64,000 nt of DNA, taken from Caldilineaceae bacterium. GTDB lineage: Bacteria; Chloroflexota; Anaerolineae; Caldilineales; Caldilineaceae. This document shows, one piece after another, positions 36,592 to 46,192 of this stretch. The position numbers and the translations under genes were made by a program. The notes under the pieces were generated by a model. It was not told where the DNA came from, did no database searches, and saw only the letters and a list, made by a program, of their open reading frames with translations. How positions within the stretch are numbered: position 1 is the stretch's first letter; each line of letters begins with the position of its first letter. The stretch is from the NCBI GenBank assembly GCA_026989655.1, contig JALSIX010000014.1:38736-102735 (forward strand), read 5' to 3'.

Positions 36592-38412
36592 ATGACAGTG
36601 GAACCATCCATGGACCTGAACCACATCCGCAACATCTGTATCATCGCCCATATCGACCACGGCAAGAGCACCCTCGCAGACCGTCTGCTCCAGATCACGG
36701 GCACGGTGACGGAGCGGGAGATGAAGGAACAGCTCCTGGACTCCATGGAGCTGGAGCGGGAGAAGGGGGTCACCATCAAGGCCAGCGCGGTCCGCATGAT
36801 CCATCGGTGGCAGGGGGAGGAGTACGCGATCCACCTCATCGACACCCCAGGCCACGTGGACTTCACCTACGAGGTCCGGCGGGCCCTGCAGGCCTGCGAG
36901 GGGGCCATCCTGGTGGTGGACGCGACCCAGGGCATCCAGGCCCAGACCATGGCCCACCTCTTCGCAGCCCTGGAGCAGGACCTGGTCATCCTTCCCGTGA
37001 TCAACAAGATCGACCTGCCCGCGGCCATGCCCGACGACGTGGCCCAGGAGATCGAGGAGCTGTTGGGCGTCCCCGGAGAGGAGATCCCCCGGATCAGCGC
37101 CAAGACCGGCCACAACGTGGAACAGGTGTTGGAGCGGGTGATCCAGGAGGTCCCACCCCCCCAGGGCCGGCCGGACGCCCCCCTCCAGGCCCTGGTCTTC
37201 GACTGCCAGTACGACCCCTACAAGGGCGTCATCGCGTACGTCCGGGTCTTCAACGGCCGTGTCCAGGGCACCCCCCGGATGCAGGCCATGGGCACCGGCC
37301 GAGAGATGGAGCCCCTGGAGGTAGGGGTCCTGACCCCGGCCATGGTGCCCACACACCGGCTGGGCACCGGGGAGGTGGGCTACATCGCCACCGGCCTGAA
37401 GACCGTCCAGGACCTGGACGTGGGGGACACCATCACCCTGGCCGAGAACCCGGCCCCGGAGCCCCTGCCCGGCTACGAGCCCATGAAGCCCATGGTCTTC
37501 GCGGGGCTCTACCCCTCCAACCCGGACGACTACGAGGACCTGCGGGACGCGTTGGAGAAGCTCCAGCTCAACGACGCGGCCCTGGTCTACGAGCCGGAGG
37601 TGAGCCAGGCCCTGGGCTACGGCTTCCGGCTGGGCTTTCTGGGCCTCTTCCACATGGAGATCGTCCAGGAACGGTTGGAGCGGGAGTACGGCCTGGACGT
37701 CATCTTCACCGCGCCCTCCGTGGCCTACCGGGTGATCCGGACCGACGGCACCGAGCTCCTCATCCGCAGCCCCGCGGAGCTGCCGGAGCCCACCCAGATC
37801 GACCACATCCAGGAGCCCTGGTGCCGGGTCCACATCTTCACCCCCGCGGAGTACATCGGCCCCATCATGGACCTGGTGACCAAACGTCGGGGCGAGGTGA
37901 AGAACCAGAACTGGCTGGACTCCAAGCGGGTGGAGCTGGTCTACGAGATGCCCCTCGCGGAGATCCTGGTGGACTTCTACAACGAGCTCAAGGCCCGCAC
38001 CCGGGGCTACGCCAGCATGGACTACGAGCTGTCCGGCTATCGGCCCTCGGACCTGGTGAAGCTGGACATCCTGGTCAACGGCCAGCCGGTGGACGCGCTG
38101 AGCGTCATCGTCCACCGACAGGACGCCTACCGGAAGGGCCAGAAGCTGGTCAGCAGGATGAAGGAGATCATCCCCCGACAGCTCTTCGAGGTCCCCATCC
38201 AGGCGGCCATCGGCAACAAGGTCATCAGCCGGGCCAACGTGAAGGCCCTGCGCAAGGACGTGTTGGCCAAGTGCTACGGCGGCGACGTGACCCGCAAGCG
38301 GAAGCTGTTGGAGCGCCAGAAGGCCGGCAAGAAGCGCATGAAGATGGTGGGCTCGGTGGAGATCCCCCAGGAGGCCTTCATGTCCGTGCTCCGACTGGGG
38401 GACGAGGACTGA
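36592..38412 (+). CDS. lepA: Elongation factor 4 (LepA), ribosome back-translocase GTPase
   Basis: A 606-residue translational GTPase. G1 is [15 protein letters not shown], the switch region has [14 protein letters not shown]3 is [13 protein letters not shown]4 is [11 protein letters not shown]. The EF4-specific C-terminal domain ([37 protein letters not shown]) replaces EF-G domain IV. It remodels stalled ribosomes. ATG 36592 gives the full frame; ATG 36610 ([20 protein letters not shown]) is an equally plausible start matching the usual family N-terminus. Confidence 0.97.
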   Translation: MTVEPSMDLNHIRNICIIAHIDHGKSTLADRLLQITGTVTEREMKEQLLDSMELEREKGVTIKASAVRMIHRWQGEEYAIHLIDTPGHVDFTYEVRRALQACEGAILVVDATQGIQAQTMAHLFAALEQDLVILPVINKIDLPAAMPDDVAQEIEELLGVPGEEIPRISAKTGHNVEQVLERVIQEVPPPQGRPDAPLQALVFDCQYDPYKGVIAYVRVFNGRVQGTPRMQAMGTGREMEPLEVGVLTPAMVPTHRLGTGEVGYIATGLKTVQDLDVGDTITLAENPAPEPLPGYEPMKPMVFAGLYPSNPDDYEDLRDALEKLQLNDAALVYEPEVSQALGYGFRLGFLGLFHMEIVQERLEREYGLDVIFTAPSVAYRVIRTDGTELLIRSPAELPEPTQIDHIQEPWCRVHIFTPAEYIGPIMDLVTKRRGEVKNQNWLDSKRVELVYEMPLAEILVDFYNELKARTRGYASMDYELSGYRPSDLVKLDILVNGQPVDALSVIVHRQDAYRKGQKLVSRMKEIIPRQLFEVPIQAAIGNKVISRANVKALRKDVLAKCYGGDVTRKRKLLERQKAGKKRMKMVGSVEIPQEAFMSVLRLGDED

Positions 38413-38545
38413 GAGGCCCCGCAGCCACCGAGCAAGAGGCCACGACCCGACCAGCATCCTGGAACCCCCTTCCTCTTCCCCAGGCGTGGGTTCGGACGGA
38501 CTACGACGACGTAGCGGTCTCGACGACGAGAAAGGAGAGTGGGCC

Positions 38546-40129
38546 ATGGCCGAGACGATCAAGATCACCTACGCGACCCTCGCGGTGGACAACCAGGAGC
38601 TCCAGGCCGCCATGGACCGGGCCATCGAACACGTGGCCGCCCACTGGCTGGGCGCGGAGGTCCCCATGTTCATCGACGGGGAACAGGTCTACGCGGAACG
38701 GAAGGTCACCTGTCGCAGCCCCATCGACACCTCCATCCAGCTCTGTGTGGCCCAGGAGGGCACCCGGGAACATGCCCGGGCGGCCATCCAGGCCGCGAGA
38801 CGGGCCTGGGAGGGCTGGCGCCGTGTCCCCTGGCAGGAGCGGGTGGCCCGCATCCGGCAGGTGGCCGAGGCCATCGACCGCCACACTTTCGAGCTGGCCG
38901 CGCTCCTGATCTACGAGGTGGGCAAGAACCGGATGGAGGCCCTGGCCGAGGTGGCCGAGACCGCGGACCTGCTGCGCTGGTACGCGGACGACATGGAGCG
39001 GAACCAGGGCTACCTCACGGTCATGGGCAAGCTGAATCCCCAGGACCCCAAGGAGCACAACTACACGGTTCTCCAGCCCTACGGGGTCTGGGCGGTGATC
39101 TCCCCCTTCAACTTCCCCATGGCCCTGTCCGCGGCCCCCATCGCCGCGGCCCTGGTGTGTGGCAACACAGTGGTCTTCAAGGGCGCGCCGGAGACCCGTT
39201 ACAGCGGCTGGAAGGTGGCCGAGCTCTTCGCCCAGGCCGGCCTGCCCGACGGGGTCTTCAACAGCGTCATCGGGCCCGACCTGGAGGTGGGCCAGGAGCT
39301 GCTGGACAACCCAGACGTGGACGGCTGGACCTTCACCGGCTCCTATGCAGTGGGCATGAAGGTCCTCCAGGCGGCCCGGAGCGGCCCCTACCCCCGGCCG
39401 GCCATCGTGGAGATGGGCGGCAAGAACCCCACCATCGTCTCCCGCACCGCGGACCTGGACATCGCGGCCCTGGGCGTGGTGCGGGCGGCCTTCGGCATGG
39501 ACGGCCAGAAGTGCTCGGCCTGCTCCCGGGTCTACGTCCAGGAGGAGGTCTACGACGCGTTCCAGGAGAAGCTCCTGGAGCGGACCCAGGCCCTCGTGGT
39601 GGGCAACCCCACCCGCCGGGACGTGTTCATGGGCACGGTGATCCACCAGGAGGCCTACGAGAAGTTCCAGGAGTACGTGGCCATGGCCCGCCGGGACGGC
39701 GCCACCGTGCTGACAGGGGGCCACGTGTTGACCGAGGGAGAGCTGGCCCGAGGCTACTACGTGACCCCCACCGTCCTCGAGGGCCTGCCCGAGGACCACT
39801 ATCTGGTCAAGAACGAGCTCTTCGTGCCCATCCTCCACATGGCCCCGGTGAAGAGCCTGGAGGAGGCCATGGCCAAGGCCAACGACACCCTCTACGGCCT
39901 GACCGCGGGCTTCTACGGCCAGGACCCGGAGGAGATCCAGTGGTTCTTCGACCACATCCAGGCCGGGACGGTCTACGCGAACCGACCCGGCGGGGCCACC
40001 ACCGGCGCGTGGCCAGGGGTCCAGGCCTTCGGAGGCTGGAAGGGCAGCGGCTCCACGGGCAAGGGGGTCGGTGGACGCTACACCCTGCCCCTCTACATGC
40101 GGGAGCAGAGCCGGACCCGCATCGGGTGA
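38546..40129 (+). CDS. Aldehyde dehydrogenase, 1-pyrroline-5-carboxylate dehydrogenase type
   Basis: A 527-residue NAD(P)-dependent aldehyde dehydrogenase. Catalytic Cys323 lies in GQKCSACSRVYV, a form typical of P5C dehydrogenases, and Glu289 in EMGGKNPTIV. The fold motifs VISPFNFPMAL, FKGAPETRYSGWKVAELF and WTFTGSYAVGMKVL are present. It would oxidise glutamate semialdehyde to glutamate in proline or arginine catabolism. No proline dehydrogenase gene is nearby. AAAGGAGAG precedes ATG 38546, and a perfect 13-bp hairpin lies just after the stop. Another aldehyde substrate cannot be excluded. Confidence 0.88.
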   Translation: MAETIKITYATLAVDNQELQAAMDRAIEHVAAHWLGAEVPMFIDGEQVYAERKVTCRSPIDTSIQLCVAQEGTREHARAAIQAARRAWEGWRRVPWQERVARIRQVAEAIDRHTFELAALLIYEVGKNRMEALAEVAETADLLRWYADDMERNQGYLTVMGKLNPQDPKEHNYTVLQPYGVWAVISPFNFPMALSAAPIAAALVCGNTVVFKGAPETRYSGWKVAELFAQAGLPDGVFNSVIGPDLEVGQELLDNPDVDGWTFTGSYAVGMKVLQAARSGPYPRPAIVEMGGKNPTIVSRTADLDIAALGVVRAAFGMDGQKCSACSRVYVQEEVYDAFQEKLLERTQALVVGNPTRRDVFMGTVIHQEAYEKFQEYVAMARRDGATVLTGGHVLTEGELARGYYVTPTVLEGLPEDHYLVKNELFVPILHMAPVKSLEEAMAKANDTLYGLTAGFYGQDPEEIQWFFDHIQAGTVYANRPGGATTGAWPGVQAFGGWKGSGSTGKGVGGRYTLPLYMREQSRTRIG

Positions 40130-40136
40130 ACGAGGG

Positions 40137-40165
40137 CGGGGCGGCGAGATCCTCTCGCCGCCCCG
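40137..40165. terminator. Strong bidirectional hairpin between the aldehyde dehydrogenase gene and fabL
   Basis: CGGGGCGGCGAGA (40137-40149) and TCTCGCCGCCCCG (40153-40165) form a perfect 13-bp stem with loop TCC, starting 8 bp after the aldehyde dehydrogenase stop and 42 bp from the convergent fabL stop. There is no T-run, as is common in high-GC terminators. Confidence 0.8.
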
Positions 40166-40207
40166 TCGCTCCGTCCCTCCCTGGCTCCGGAGGCCTTCAG
40201 ACCGAGC

Positions 40208-40996
40208 CTACGCCAACAGGCTGTATCCCCCGTCCAGCTCGATGACCTGGCCCACGATCATGGCCGCGGCGTCGCTGCACAGCCATGCAGCCAGCTCCCC
40301 CACCTCCTCCGGCTGCACCAGCCGGCCCACAGGCGTCCGCCGCTGCGCGTTGCGGATGATCCGATCCTTGCTGGGGAAATGGTCCAGGGCCTCGGTGAGG
40401 ACCACACCGGGGCTGATGCAGTTGGCGGTGATCCCGTAGGGAGCCAGCTCCACGGCCAGATAGCGGATCACCGCCTCGATGGCAGCCTTGCTGACGCCCA
40501 CCGCGGCATATTCCGGCAACACCCGTCGGCTTCCCAGGCTGCTGACCGCGAGCACCCGCCCCCAGCCTGCCCGCTCCATGTAGGGAAACGCGGCCTGGGC
40601 CCCCACCAGGATGCTCCGCGCGTTCACGTGCATGGACCAGTCCCAGTGCTTGGGCTGGACCTCCAGGACCGAACGCAGGACCCCGCTGGCCGCGTTGCCC
40701 ACGAAGATGTCCACCCGGCCGAACTCGGTCCCCGCGGTGCGCACCAGACGGCGGACATCCTCGGGATCCGCCATGTTGGCCTTGACCACCATGGCCTGGA
40801 CATCGAAGGCCTGGATGGCCTGGGCCGTGGCCTCGGCCGTCTCCCGGCGTCGGACATAGTTCACCGCGATGTGGCATCCCCGTTCCGCCAGGGCCAGGGC
40901 AATGGCCCGGCCGATGCCGCGCCCGCTGCCGGTGACCACCGCGACCTTTCCCTCCAGATATCGGTTCGTCTTCAACGGCGCGTGGGCTTCGAACAT
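40208..40996 (-). CDS. fabL: Enoyl-[acyl-carrier-protein] reductase, FabL type
   Basis: A 262-residue short-chain dehydrogenase. The cofactor motif is [20 protein letters not shown]. The active site has Tyr163 and Lys170 in [19 protein letters not shown], giving the Y-x6-K spacing of FabL-type enoyl reductases rather than the Y-x3-K of ordinary SDRs. The C-terminal [20 protein letters not shown] and [10 protein letters not shown] fit the Bacillus FabL pattern as I recall it. It would carry out the last reduction of fatty acid elongation with NADPH. The start at 40996 has GGGGAG 8 bp upstream; an ATG at 41014 lacks a ribosome site. Confidence 0.87.
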   Translation of the reverse strand: MFEAHAPLKTNRYLEGKVAVVTGSGRGIGRAIALALAERGCHIAVNYVRRRETAEATAQAIQAFDVQAMVVKANMADPEDVRRLVRTAGTEFGRVDIFVGNAASGVLRSVLEVQPKHWDWSMHVNARSILVGAQAAFPYMERAGWGRVLAVSSLGSRRVLPEYAAVGVSKAAIEAVIRYLAVELAPYGITANCISPGVVLTEALDHFPSKDRIIRNAQRRTPVGRLVQPEEVGELAAWLCSDAAAMIVGQVIELDGGYSLLA

Positions 40997-41060
40997 CGGG
41001 AGGCTCCCCTGCATGGAGACGTGGAACCAGAGAACAGCCCCGGAGACGGCCCCATCCCGC

Positions 41061-42260
41061 TCACCAGTCGAGGTCCAGCATCCGGGCCAGGTCGTCCGGC
41101 GTGGTGGAGCCCCGTACCCGCACCCGGCGGAGCTCGAACAGGTTGTCGGTGCTGTGGGTGGCCCCCTGAATGGTGGTGAGGCCCGCCCAGTAGCCCGCGC
41201 TGCGGAAGATCCGAATGGTGTCCGCATCGTACGCGCCGCCCGGATAGGCCACGAACCGGGGCCGGACACCCAGCTCGTACTGGATGGTCTCCAAGCTGCC
41301 CAGGGCCTGCCACACCAGGTAGTCGTCGTCCCGGTCCCGCAGGTCCACATGGTTGCGTCCATGGGACTCGATGGACATGCCCGCGGCCAACATCTCCCGG
41401 GCCATGTCCCAGGTCAGGTACTCCGGACGCCCCTGGTCGATGAAGTCCGTCACCACGAAGAAGGTGGCCACCATGCCCCGCTCCCGCAGCCGGGGGAAGG
41501 CGTTGGTGTAGTTGTCCCGATAGCCGTCGTCCAGGGTGAGGATCACCGGCTTGGGTGGCAAGGGCACGCCCCGGGTCAGGTAGCGGACCAGGTCGTACAG
41601 GGTAATGGGCGTGTAGCCCTCGGCCAGGATCCGGTCCAGGTGCTGGGCGAAGAGCTCCGGCGCCACCGAGAGATCCTGGCGATAGATGTCCGCGTCCTCC
41701 GGCGGCTGGCTGATGTAGTGGTACATCAGGATGGGCACCCGGACCGTGCGGGACACCCCATCCGGCGTGGGCTCGGGCAACGGTGTGGGGGTCCGCGTGG
41801 GGGTCGGGGACGGGGTGGGCGTGGGCAAGGGAGAGATCTCCCGGACACGCTGGTCCTGGAGCAGGGTGGAGCCGGCCTGGACCAGGGGCAAGCGCACTGC
41901 ATAGGCGAGAGGAGACCGGCGCCGGTTCTCCACGGGCCAAGAATGGGGCAGGCGCAGGCGTACCCGGATCAGGGCCCGGAGGATCCGGGCCCGCAGCCGC
42001 TCGGCATGGTCCGGCGAGACGCTGGAAGGACGAGAAGGCCCCCACCCCGGCTGGCCGGCCGGATCCGGGTGTCGGGCCAGGGGAGTGGACCGGGCCAAGG
42101 GGGCGGGGACCAGGGCCCGGCCGGTGGGGGCCGGCCCTGGGCTCCGCTCCACCGGCCGGGCCGACCAGGCCACGGGGCTCCATTCAGGGCCCAGCCCGGA
42201 TCCGCCGACGGCCACCAGGGCCACCGCCAGCAAGACCGTGCGCAGAAACGAACGGGCCAT
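41061..42260 (-). CDS. Secreted polysaccharide deacetylase (NodB/CE4 family)
   Basis: A 399-residue exported protein. A signal peptide ([20 protein letters not shown]) precedes an unstructured Pro/Arg-rich region and a Pro-Thr linker ([20 protein letters not shown], about residues 150-170). The NodB domain follows: [17 protein letters not shown], the catalytic Asp pair in [18 protein letters not shown], the zinc His motif in [13 protein letters not shown], and [10 protein letters not shown]. It would remove acetyl groups from a cell-surface polysaccharide or peptidoglycan sugar. AAGGAG precedes the ATG. It is transcribed away from the phosphatidylcholine-synthase-like gene. Confidence 0.92.
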   Translation of the reverse strand: MARSFLRTVLLAVALVAVGGSGLGPEWSPVAWSARPVERSPGPAPTGRALVPAPLARSTPLARHPDPAGQPGWGPSRPSSVSPDHAERLRARILRALIRVRLRLPHSWPVENRRRSPLAYAVRLPLVQAGSTLLQDQRVREISPLPTPTPSPTPTRTPTPLPEPTPDGVSRTVRVPILMYHYISQPPEDADIYRQDLSVAPELFAQHLDRILAEGYTPITLYDLVRYLTRGVPLPPKPVILTLDDGYRDNYTNAFPRLRERGMVATFFVVTDFIDQGRPEYLTWDMAREMLAAGMSIESHGRNHVDLRDRDDDYLVWQALGSLETIQYELGVRPRFVAYPGGAYDADTIRIFRSAGYWAGLTTIQGATHSTDNLFELRRVRVRGSTTPDDLARMLDLDW

Positions 42261-42336
42261 GGCTCTCCTTGGGCCTCCCATGCTTCGATCTTCCCATCCC
42301 CATGCGGCCGCCCCGGGGCCACCGCACCGCGCTGCC

Positions 42337-42367
42337 AGTGTACCACAGGTGGCCCGCCCCGGGACAA
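42337..42367 (-). promoter_or_regulatory. Predicted leftward promoter for the polysaccharide deacetylase gene
   Basis: Minus strand extended -10 TGGTACACT (TACACT at 42342-42337) with TTGTCC (42367-42362) at a 19-bp spacing, 77 bp upstream of the start codon. Confidence 0.45.
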
Positions 42368-42418
42368 AGACAGAGGCCGACGGATGCCCCAACCGCGGAA
42401 GCAGGGGTTCCGGTGGAG

Positions 42419-42447
42419 TTGTTCCCGGAAGGCGTCCCATGTATAAT
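42419..42447 (+). promoter_or_regulatory. Predicted promoter for the CDP-alcohol phosphatidyltransferase gene
   Basis: TTGTTC (42419-42424), a 17-bp spacer and a perfect TATAAT (42442-42447), 50 bp upstream of ATG 42497. Confidence 0.65.
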
Positions 42448-42496
42448 CGGGCAGATCTCCGCAAGCGACCACGCAGACCAAGGGAAGGGGCCGGCC

Positions 42497-43255
42497 ATGG
42501 GGGCCTGGACAATGGCGTCGGATGGGAAGCCATGCCCACGGCGGGAGCGCATCCTGGCCTGGGCCGTCCACCTGTTGACGGCCAGCGGCGTGGTGTGGGG
42601 CCTCTGGGCCTTGCAGGCCATCCAACAGCGGGAATGGCTCCAGGCCTTCTGGTGGATGGGAACCGCCCTGTTGGTGGACGGGGTGGACGGCACCCTGGCC
42701 CGGCGAGCACGGGTGTGGGAGCGCGTCCCCCAGGTGGACGGCACCCTGTTGGACAACATCATCGACTACCTGAACTACGTGGTGGTGCCCTGTTTCTTCC
42801 TGCTCCAGAGCGACCTGCTCCCCGAGCGGGGGCGGGTGCTGCTGGTGGGGCTCCCCGCGCTGGCCTCCGCCTACCAGTTCTGCCAGGTGGACGCGAAGAC
42901 CCCAGACCACTACTTCAAGGGCTTCCCCAGCTACTGGAACGTGGTGGCCTTCTACCTCTTCCTGTGGGGGCTCCCGGCCCCGGTCAACGCCCTGATCCTG
43001 GTGGGGCTGGCGTTGTTGGTCTTCGTGCCCATCAAGTACCTCTACCCCTCCCGGATGGAGCATCTGAGCCGTCGCGCCTGGGTGCGTCCGGCCCTGCTTG
43101 GGCTCACCCTGGCCTGGCTCCTGGTGTCCGGGTGGCAGCTCTGGCAGTACCCGACGATCCATGCCTGGGCAATGGGCTTCCTCATGGGGTACGCGGGGCT
43201 CTACATGGCCCTGAGCCTCTACCGCACGCTGGTGCCCCTGGAGGGGGCGGGATAG
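42497..43255 (+). CDS. CDP-alcohol phosphatidyltransferase, phosphatidylcholine synthase (Pcs)-like
   Basis: A 252-residue membrane protein with about seven segments. The CDP-alcohol phosphatidyltransferase motif appears as LVDGVDGTLARRARV followed by VDGTLLDNIIDYLNYVVVP, supplying the DG..AR and D...D metal-binding residues. The doubled DGVDG and the longer spacing resemble Pcs, which condenses choline with CDP-diacylglycerol, more than PgsA. The substrate (choline or another alcohol) needs testing. GGGAAGGGG precedes ATG 42497. It uses the product of cdsA. It converges on radA after 51 bp. Confidence 0.75.
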   Translation: MGAWTMASDGKPCPRRERILAWAVHLLTASGVVWGLWALQAIQQREWLQAFWWMGTALLVDGVDGTLARRARVWERVPQVDGTLLDNIIDYLNYVVVPCFFLLQSDLLPERGRVLLVGLPALASAYQFCQVDAKTPDHYFKGFPSYWNVVAFYLFLWGLPAPVNALILVGLALLVFVPIKYLYPSRMEHLSRRAWVRPALLGLTLAWLLVSGWQLWQYPTIHAWAMGFLMGYAGLYMALSLYRTLVPLEGAG

Positions 43256-43306
43256 GGCAGGCCCGGCCGGCGGAGAAGCTGCACAGCGCCGCGGCCCGAG
43301 CAGCGC

Positions 43307-44689
43307 TCAGCCCGCCAGCGCCACCTCCAGGGCCTCGGCCAGGGTGCGGACCCCCACCGGCTCCAGCCCCTGGGGCAGGTGCCCCTCCAGGCGACGCAGA
43401 GCTCCCCGGGGCACCAGGGCCCTGCCGAAACCCAGCTTGGCCGCCTCCCGCAGCCGCCGTTCCAAGTGGCTCACGCTGCGCAGCTCGCCGCTCAGGCCGA
43501 TCTCGCCCAGGATGGCCAGATCCGCCGCCACAGGCCGGTTGCGGTGGCTGCTCGCGATGGCCAGCGCGATGGCCAGATCCGCCGCGGGCTCGCCCACCCG
43601 CAGCCCCCCCACCACGTTGACGAAGATGTCCTGGTTGCCCAGGGCCAGGCCCACCCGCTTGCTCAACACCGCGCTGACCAACAGAAGACGGTTCAGGTCC
43701 ACGCCGTTGCCGGTGCGTCGGGGCTGGCTGAACGCGGTGGTGCTGCTCAGGGCCTGGATCTCCACCACCAAAGGACGGGTGCCCTCCATGGGCACCGCGA
43801 TGGCGCTGCCGGCCGCGTTGGGCAGCCGCTCGGCCAGGAAGAGCTCCGAGGGGTTGGCCACCTCCACCAACCCCTGGTCGGTCATCTCGAAGATCCCCAC
43901 CTCGTGGGTGCTGCCGAACCGGTTCTTCACCGCCCGCAACAGGCGATAGGCCTGGAAACGCTCCCCCTCCAACTGCAACACCGCGTCCACCATGTGCTCC
44001 AGGATCCGGGGACCCGCGATGGCCCCCTCCTTGGTCACATGCCCCACCAGGAACAGGGGGATATCCTCCTGTTTGGCCAGGCGGAGGAGATGCGCGGCGC
44101 AGTCCCGGACCTGGGAGACACTGCCGGCCCCGCCGGCGAGCTGCTCGCTGTGGACGGCCTGGATGGAGTCCACCACCACCAGCCGGGGCCGCACCTCCAG
44201 GATCCGCTCCAGCACGACCTCCAGGACGGTCTCCGCCAGGACCAGAAGCCCGCCCCCCTGGAGCCCCAGACGGGCAGCCCGTTGGGCCAGTTGATGGGCA
44301 CTCTCCTCCGCGCTGACGTAGAGGACCGGCCCATGGCGGGCAGCCACGTCCGCAGCCATCTGCAGGAGCAGGGTGCTCTTGCCGATCCCCGGATCCCCGC
44401 CCACCAGTACCCCAGAGCCGGGGACGATGCCGCCGCCCAACACCCGGTTCAGCTCACCGTTGCCCAACACCAGCCGCCGGACCGGCTCGCCGCGGATGGC
44501 GTCCAGAGGCAGAGGGCGAGCCGTCTCCCCCGAACGGGACAGACCGTCCCGGGGACCTCGGGCCGGCGCGGAGGAGACCCGCTCCTCCTCCAGGGTGTTC
44601 CACTCCCCGCACTCGGGACAGCGCCCCATCCACTTCACCTGGACACCGCCACACGCGGCACAGACATAGCGGACCTTGATCCGGGCCAT
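43307..44689 (-). CDS. radA: DNA repair protein RadA
   Basis: A 460-residue RecA-like ATPase acting on recombination intermediates. An N-terminal zinc finger (YVCAACGGVQVKWMGRCPEC) is followed by Walker A GGDPGIGKSTLLLQ, Walker B RLVVVDSIQAVHS, the RadA motif KNRFGST, and a C-terminal Lon-like domain (GLALGNQDIFVNVVGGLRV, LGEIGLSGELRSV). GAGAGG lies 6 bp before the ATG. A well-formed promoter lies upstream at 44784-44812. RadA promotes branch migration with RecA. Confidence 0.97.
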   Translation of the reverse strand: MARIKVRYVCAACGGVQVKWMGRCPECGEWNTLEEERVSSAPARGPRDGLSRSGETARPLPLDAIRGEPVRRLVLGNGELNRVLGGGIVPGSGVLVGGDPGIGKSTLLLQMAADVAARHGPVLYVSAEESAHQLAQRAARLGLQGGGLLVLAETVLEVVLERILEVRPRLVVVDSIQAVHSEQLAGGAGSVSQVRDCAAHLLRLAKQEDIPLFLVGHVTKEGAIAGPRILEHMVDAVLQLEGERFQAYRLLRAVKNRFGSTHEVGIFEMTDQGLVEVANPSELFLAERLPNAAGSAIAVPMEGTRPLVVEIQALSSTTAFSQPRRTGNGVDLNRLLLVSAVLSKRVGLALGNQDIFVNVVGGLRVGEPAADLAIALAIASSHRNRPVAADLAILGEIGLSGELRSVSHLERRLREAAKLGFGRALVPRGALRRLEGHLPQGLEPVGVRTLAEALEVALAG

Positions 44690-44783
44690 GCGCACGCCTC
44701 TCCCCAAGTTCCACCACGGGGCCCCCCTGGACAGGCCCCAGGCAAGCGGGTCCCATGGGCCAATGCCGAACATCTGTGCGCCC

Positions 44784-44812
44784 ATTGTAGCGGCCGGAGA
44801 GGGCCGAGTCAA
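44784..44812 (-). promoter_or_regulatory. Predicted promoter for radA
   Basis: Minus strand TTGACT (44812-44807), a 17-bp spacer and TACAAT (44789-44784), about 95 bp upstream of the radA start codon. Both boxes differ from consensus at one position. Confidence 0.7.
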
Positions 44813-44841
44813 CCCGCGGCCCAGTGGGCCCATTCGCCCCG

Positions 44842-44871
44842 TTGGCCCGATCGAGGAGATGTTGGTATAAT
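44842..44871 (+). promoter_or_regulatory. Predicted promoter for the BMP lipoprotein-ABC operon
   Basis: TTGGCC (44842-44847), an 18-bp spacer and the extended -10 TGGTATAAT (44863-44871). Confidence 0.65.
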
Positions 44872-45055
44872 GTCCCCTCGAGAGGCGCGGTTGGGATATC
44901 GTTGGGTCCTGGCCGAGCCGCAGCCCATCTCACCGCTGGCCCTGGGAAGATTCCCCCGTCGGCGCCGAGCCGCCCGGCGCCAGCCAGTGTGCACGTCCTG
45001 CCCACGTCTGCCACCGCCAACCGTCTGCCACCACCCAAGGAGAGGAGGCGTCACC

Positions 45056-46105
45056 ATGTCGAGCCGTCTGCTGACCGTTACGGCCCTGATCCTCGCCCTG
45101 GCCCTGGCCGCATGCGCCCCGGCCGGCGCGCCGGCCGGGGAGTCGCCCGCGGGCCAGGAAGCGGCCACCGGAGAACAGGAGACCCCGGCCGCCGAGCCCT
45201 TCCGCATCGCCATCGTCATGCCCAGCAGCACTACCGACATCGCGTGGAGCCAGGCCATGTGGGACGCCCTGGTCGCGGTCCAGGCAGAGATGGGCGGCCC
45301 CGAGGCCCTGGAGCTGGCCTACTCCGAGAACATGTTCAACGTGGCCGACGCGGCCGCAGCCATCCGAGACTATGCGGCCGAGGGGTACGACCTGATCATC
45401 GCCCACGGCACCCAGTACGGGAACTCCATGTTCGAGGTGGCCGCGGACTTTCCCGAGACCAGCTTTGCCTGGGGCACCGCGGTGGACACGGGCCAGGACA
45501 AGGGCTACGACAACATCTTTGCCTACGAGGCCGCGGCCGATGAGGGCGGCTACGTGAACGGGGTCATCGCGGCCCGCCTGACCCGATCGGGCGTCATCGG
45601 CGTGGTGGGCCCGGTGGAGGCCGGAGATGCCAAGCTCTACATCGACGGCTTCGTGAAGGGCGTCCAGGACACGGATCCCGGGCTCCAGGTGAACGTGAGC
45701 TACACCGGCTCCTTCGGCGACACGGCCCTGGCCGCGGAGGCCGCCAACGTCCACATCCAGGCCGGCGCGGACGTGCTCACCGGCTCCGCGCAGCAGGTGG
45801 TGGGGGCCATCGGCGTGGCCAAGGAGAACGGCGTCTACTGGCTGGGCACCCAGAGCGACCAGACCAGCCTGGCCCCGGAGATCGTGGTGGCCAACCAGAT
45901 CTACGACTGGAGCGGCGTGCTCCAGGACATGATCGGGAAGATCCGGGCCGGCGAGCTGGGCGGCACCGCCTACACCCTCACCCTGGCCAATGGCGGCCTG
46001 CGGGTGGAGTTCAACGAGCAGCTCCAGATCCCGGACGAGGTGAAGGCCGCGGTCCAGGAGACCGTGGAGCAGATCATCGCCGGCGGGATCGAGACCTTGC
46101 CGTGA
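45056..46105 (+). CDS. BMP family (PnrA-like) substrate-binding lipoprotein
   Basis: A 349-residue lipoprotein with signal peptide and lipobox ALAAC at about residue 20, then a short Ala/Glu/Pro linker. The folded domain has the BMP pattern: FRIAIVMPSSTTDIAWSQAM, AEGYDLIIAHGTQYGNSMFE, NIFAYEAAADEGGYVNGVIA, and GADVLTGSAQQVVGAIGVA. Family members bind purine nucleosides or related compounds for an ABC importer. AAGGAGAGGAGG precedes ATG 45056. The ATPase gene follows after 87 bp, so the two form an import system, but no permease gene is in the window. A purine ligand would fit the nearby purine-type catabolic genes, though this is inference. Confidence 0.9.
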   Translation: MSSRLLTVTALILALALAACAPAGAPAGESPAGQEAATGEQETPAAEPFRIAIVMPSSTTDIAWSQAMWDALVAVQAEMGGPEALELAYSENMFNVADAAAAIRDYAAEGYDLIIAHGTQYGNSMFEVAADFPETSFAWGTAVDTGQDKGYDNIFAYEAAADEGGYVNGVIAARLTRSGVIGVVGPVEAGDAKLYIDGFVKGVQDTDPGLQVNVSYTGSFGDTALAAEAANVHIQAGADVLTGSAQQVVGAIGVAKENGVYWLGTQSDQTSLAPEIVVANQIYDWSGVLQDMIGKIRAGELGGTAYTLTLANGGLRVEFNEQLQIPDEVKAAVQETVEQIIAGGIETLP

Positions 46106-46192
46106 GGGAAGCCTCCCTGTCTGTCCATCCTGCCCCTGGCCGGGCTGTTCACCGGCCCGACCGGGGGCCCTTCGACCCCGGCCGCGACGACC

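Larger units (their letters stand above)
44690..45055. other. 366-bp divergent intergenic region between radA and the BMP lipoprotein gene
   Basis: No gene is seen. The region holds a leftward promoter for radA (44784-44812) and a rightward promoter for the BMP gene (44842-44871), whose -35 regions lie 30 bp apart, so the two may compete. The BMP leader would be about 180 nt, without an obvious riboswitch-like fold. Confidence 0.55.

Noticed and set aside
41770..41835. Short tandem repeats (Thr-Pro codons) in the deacetylase gene
   Set aside because: They encode an ordinary Pro-Thr linker between domains, not a CRISPR or satellite repeat.
43256..43306. GGCCGGCG...CGCCGCGGCC as a terminator between the phosphatidyltransferase gene and radA
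   Set aside because: The stem has an internal mismatch and a long loop. In such GC-rich DNA this is weak evidence, so it was not listed.
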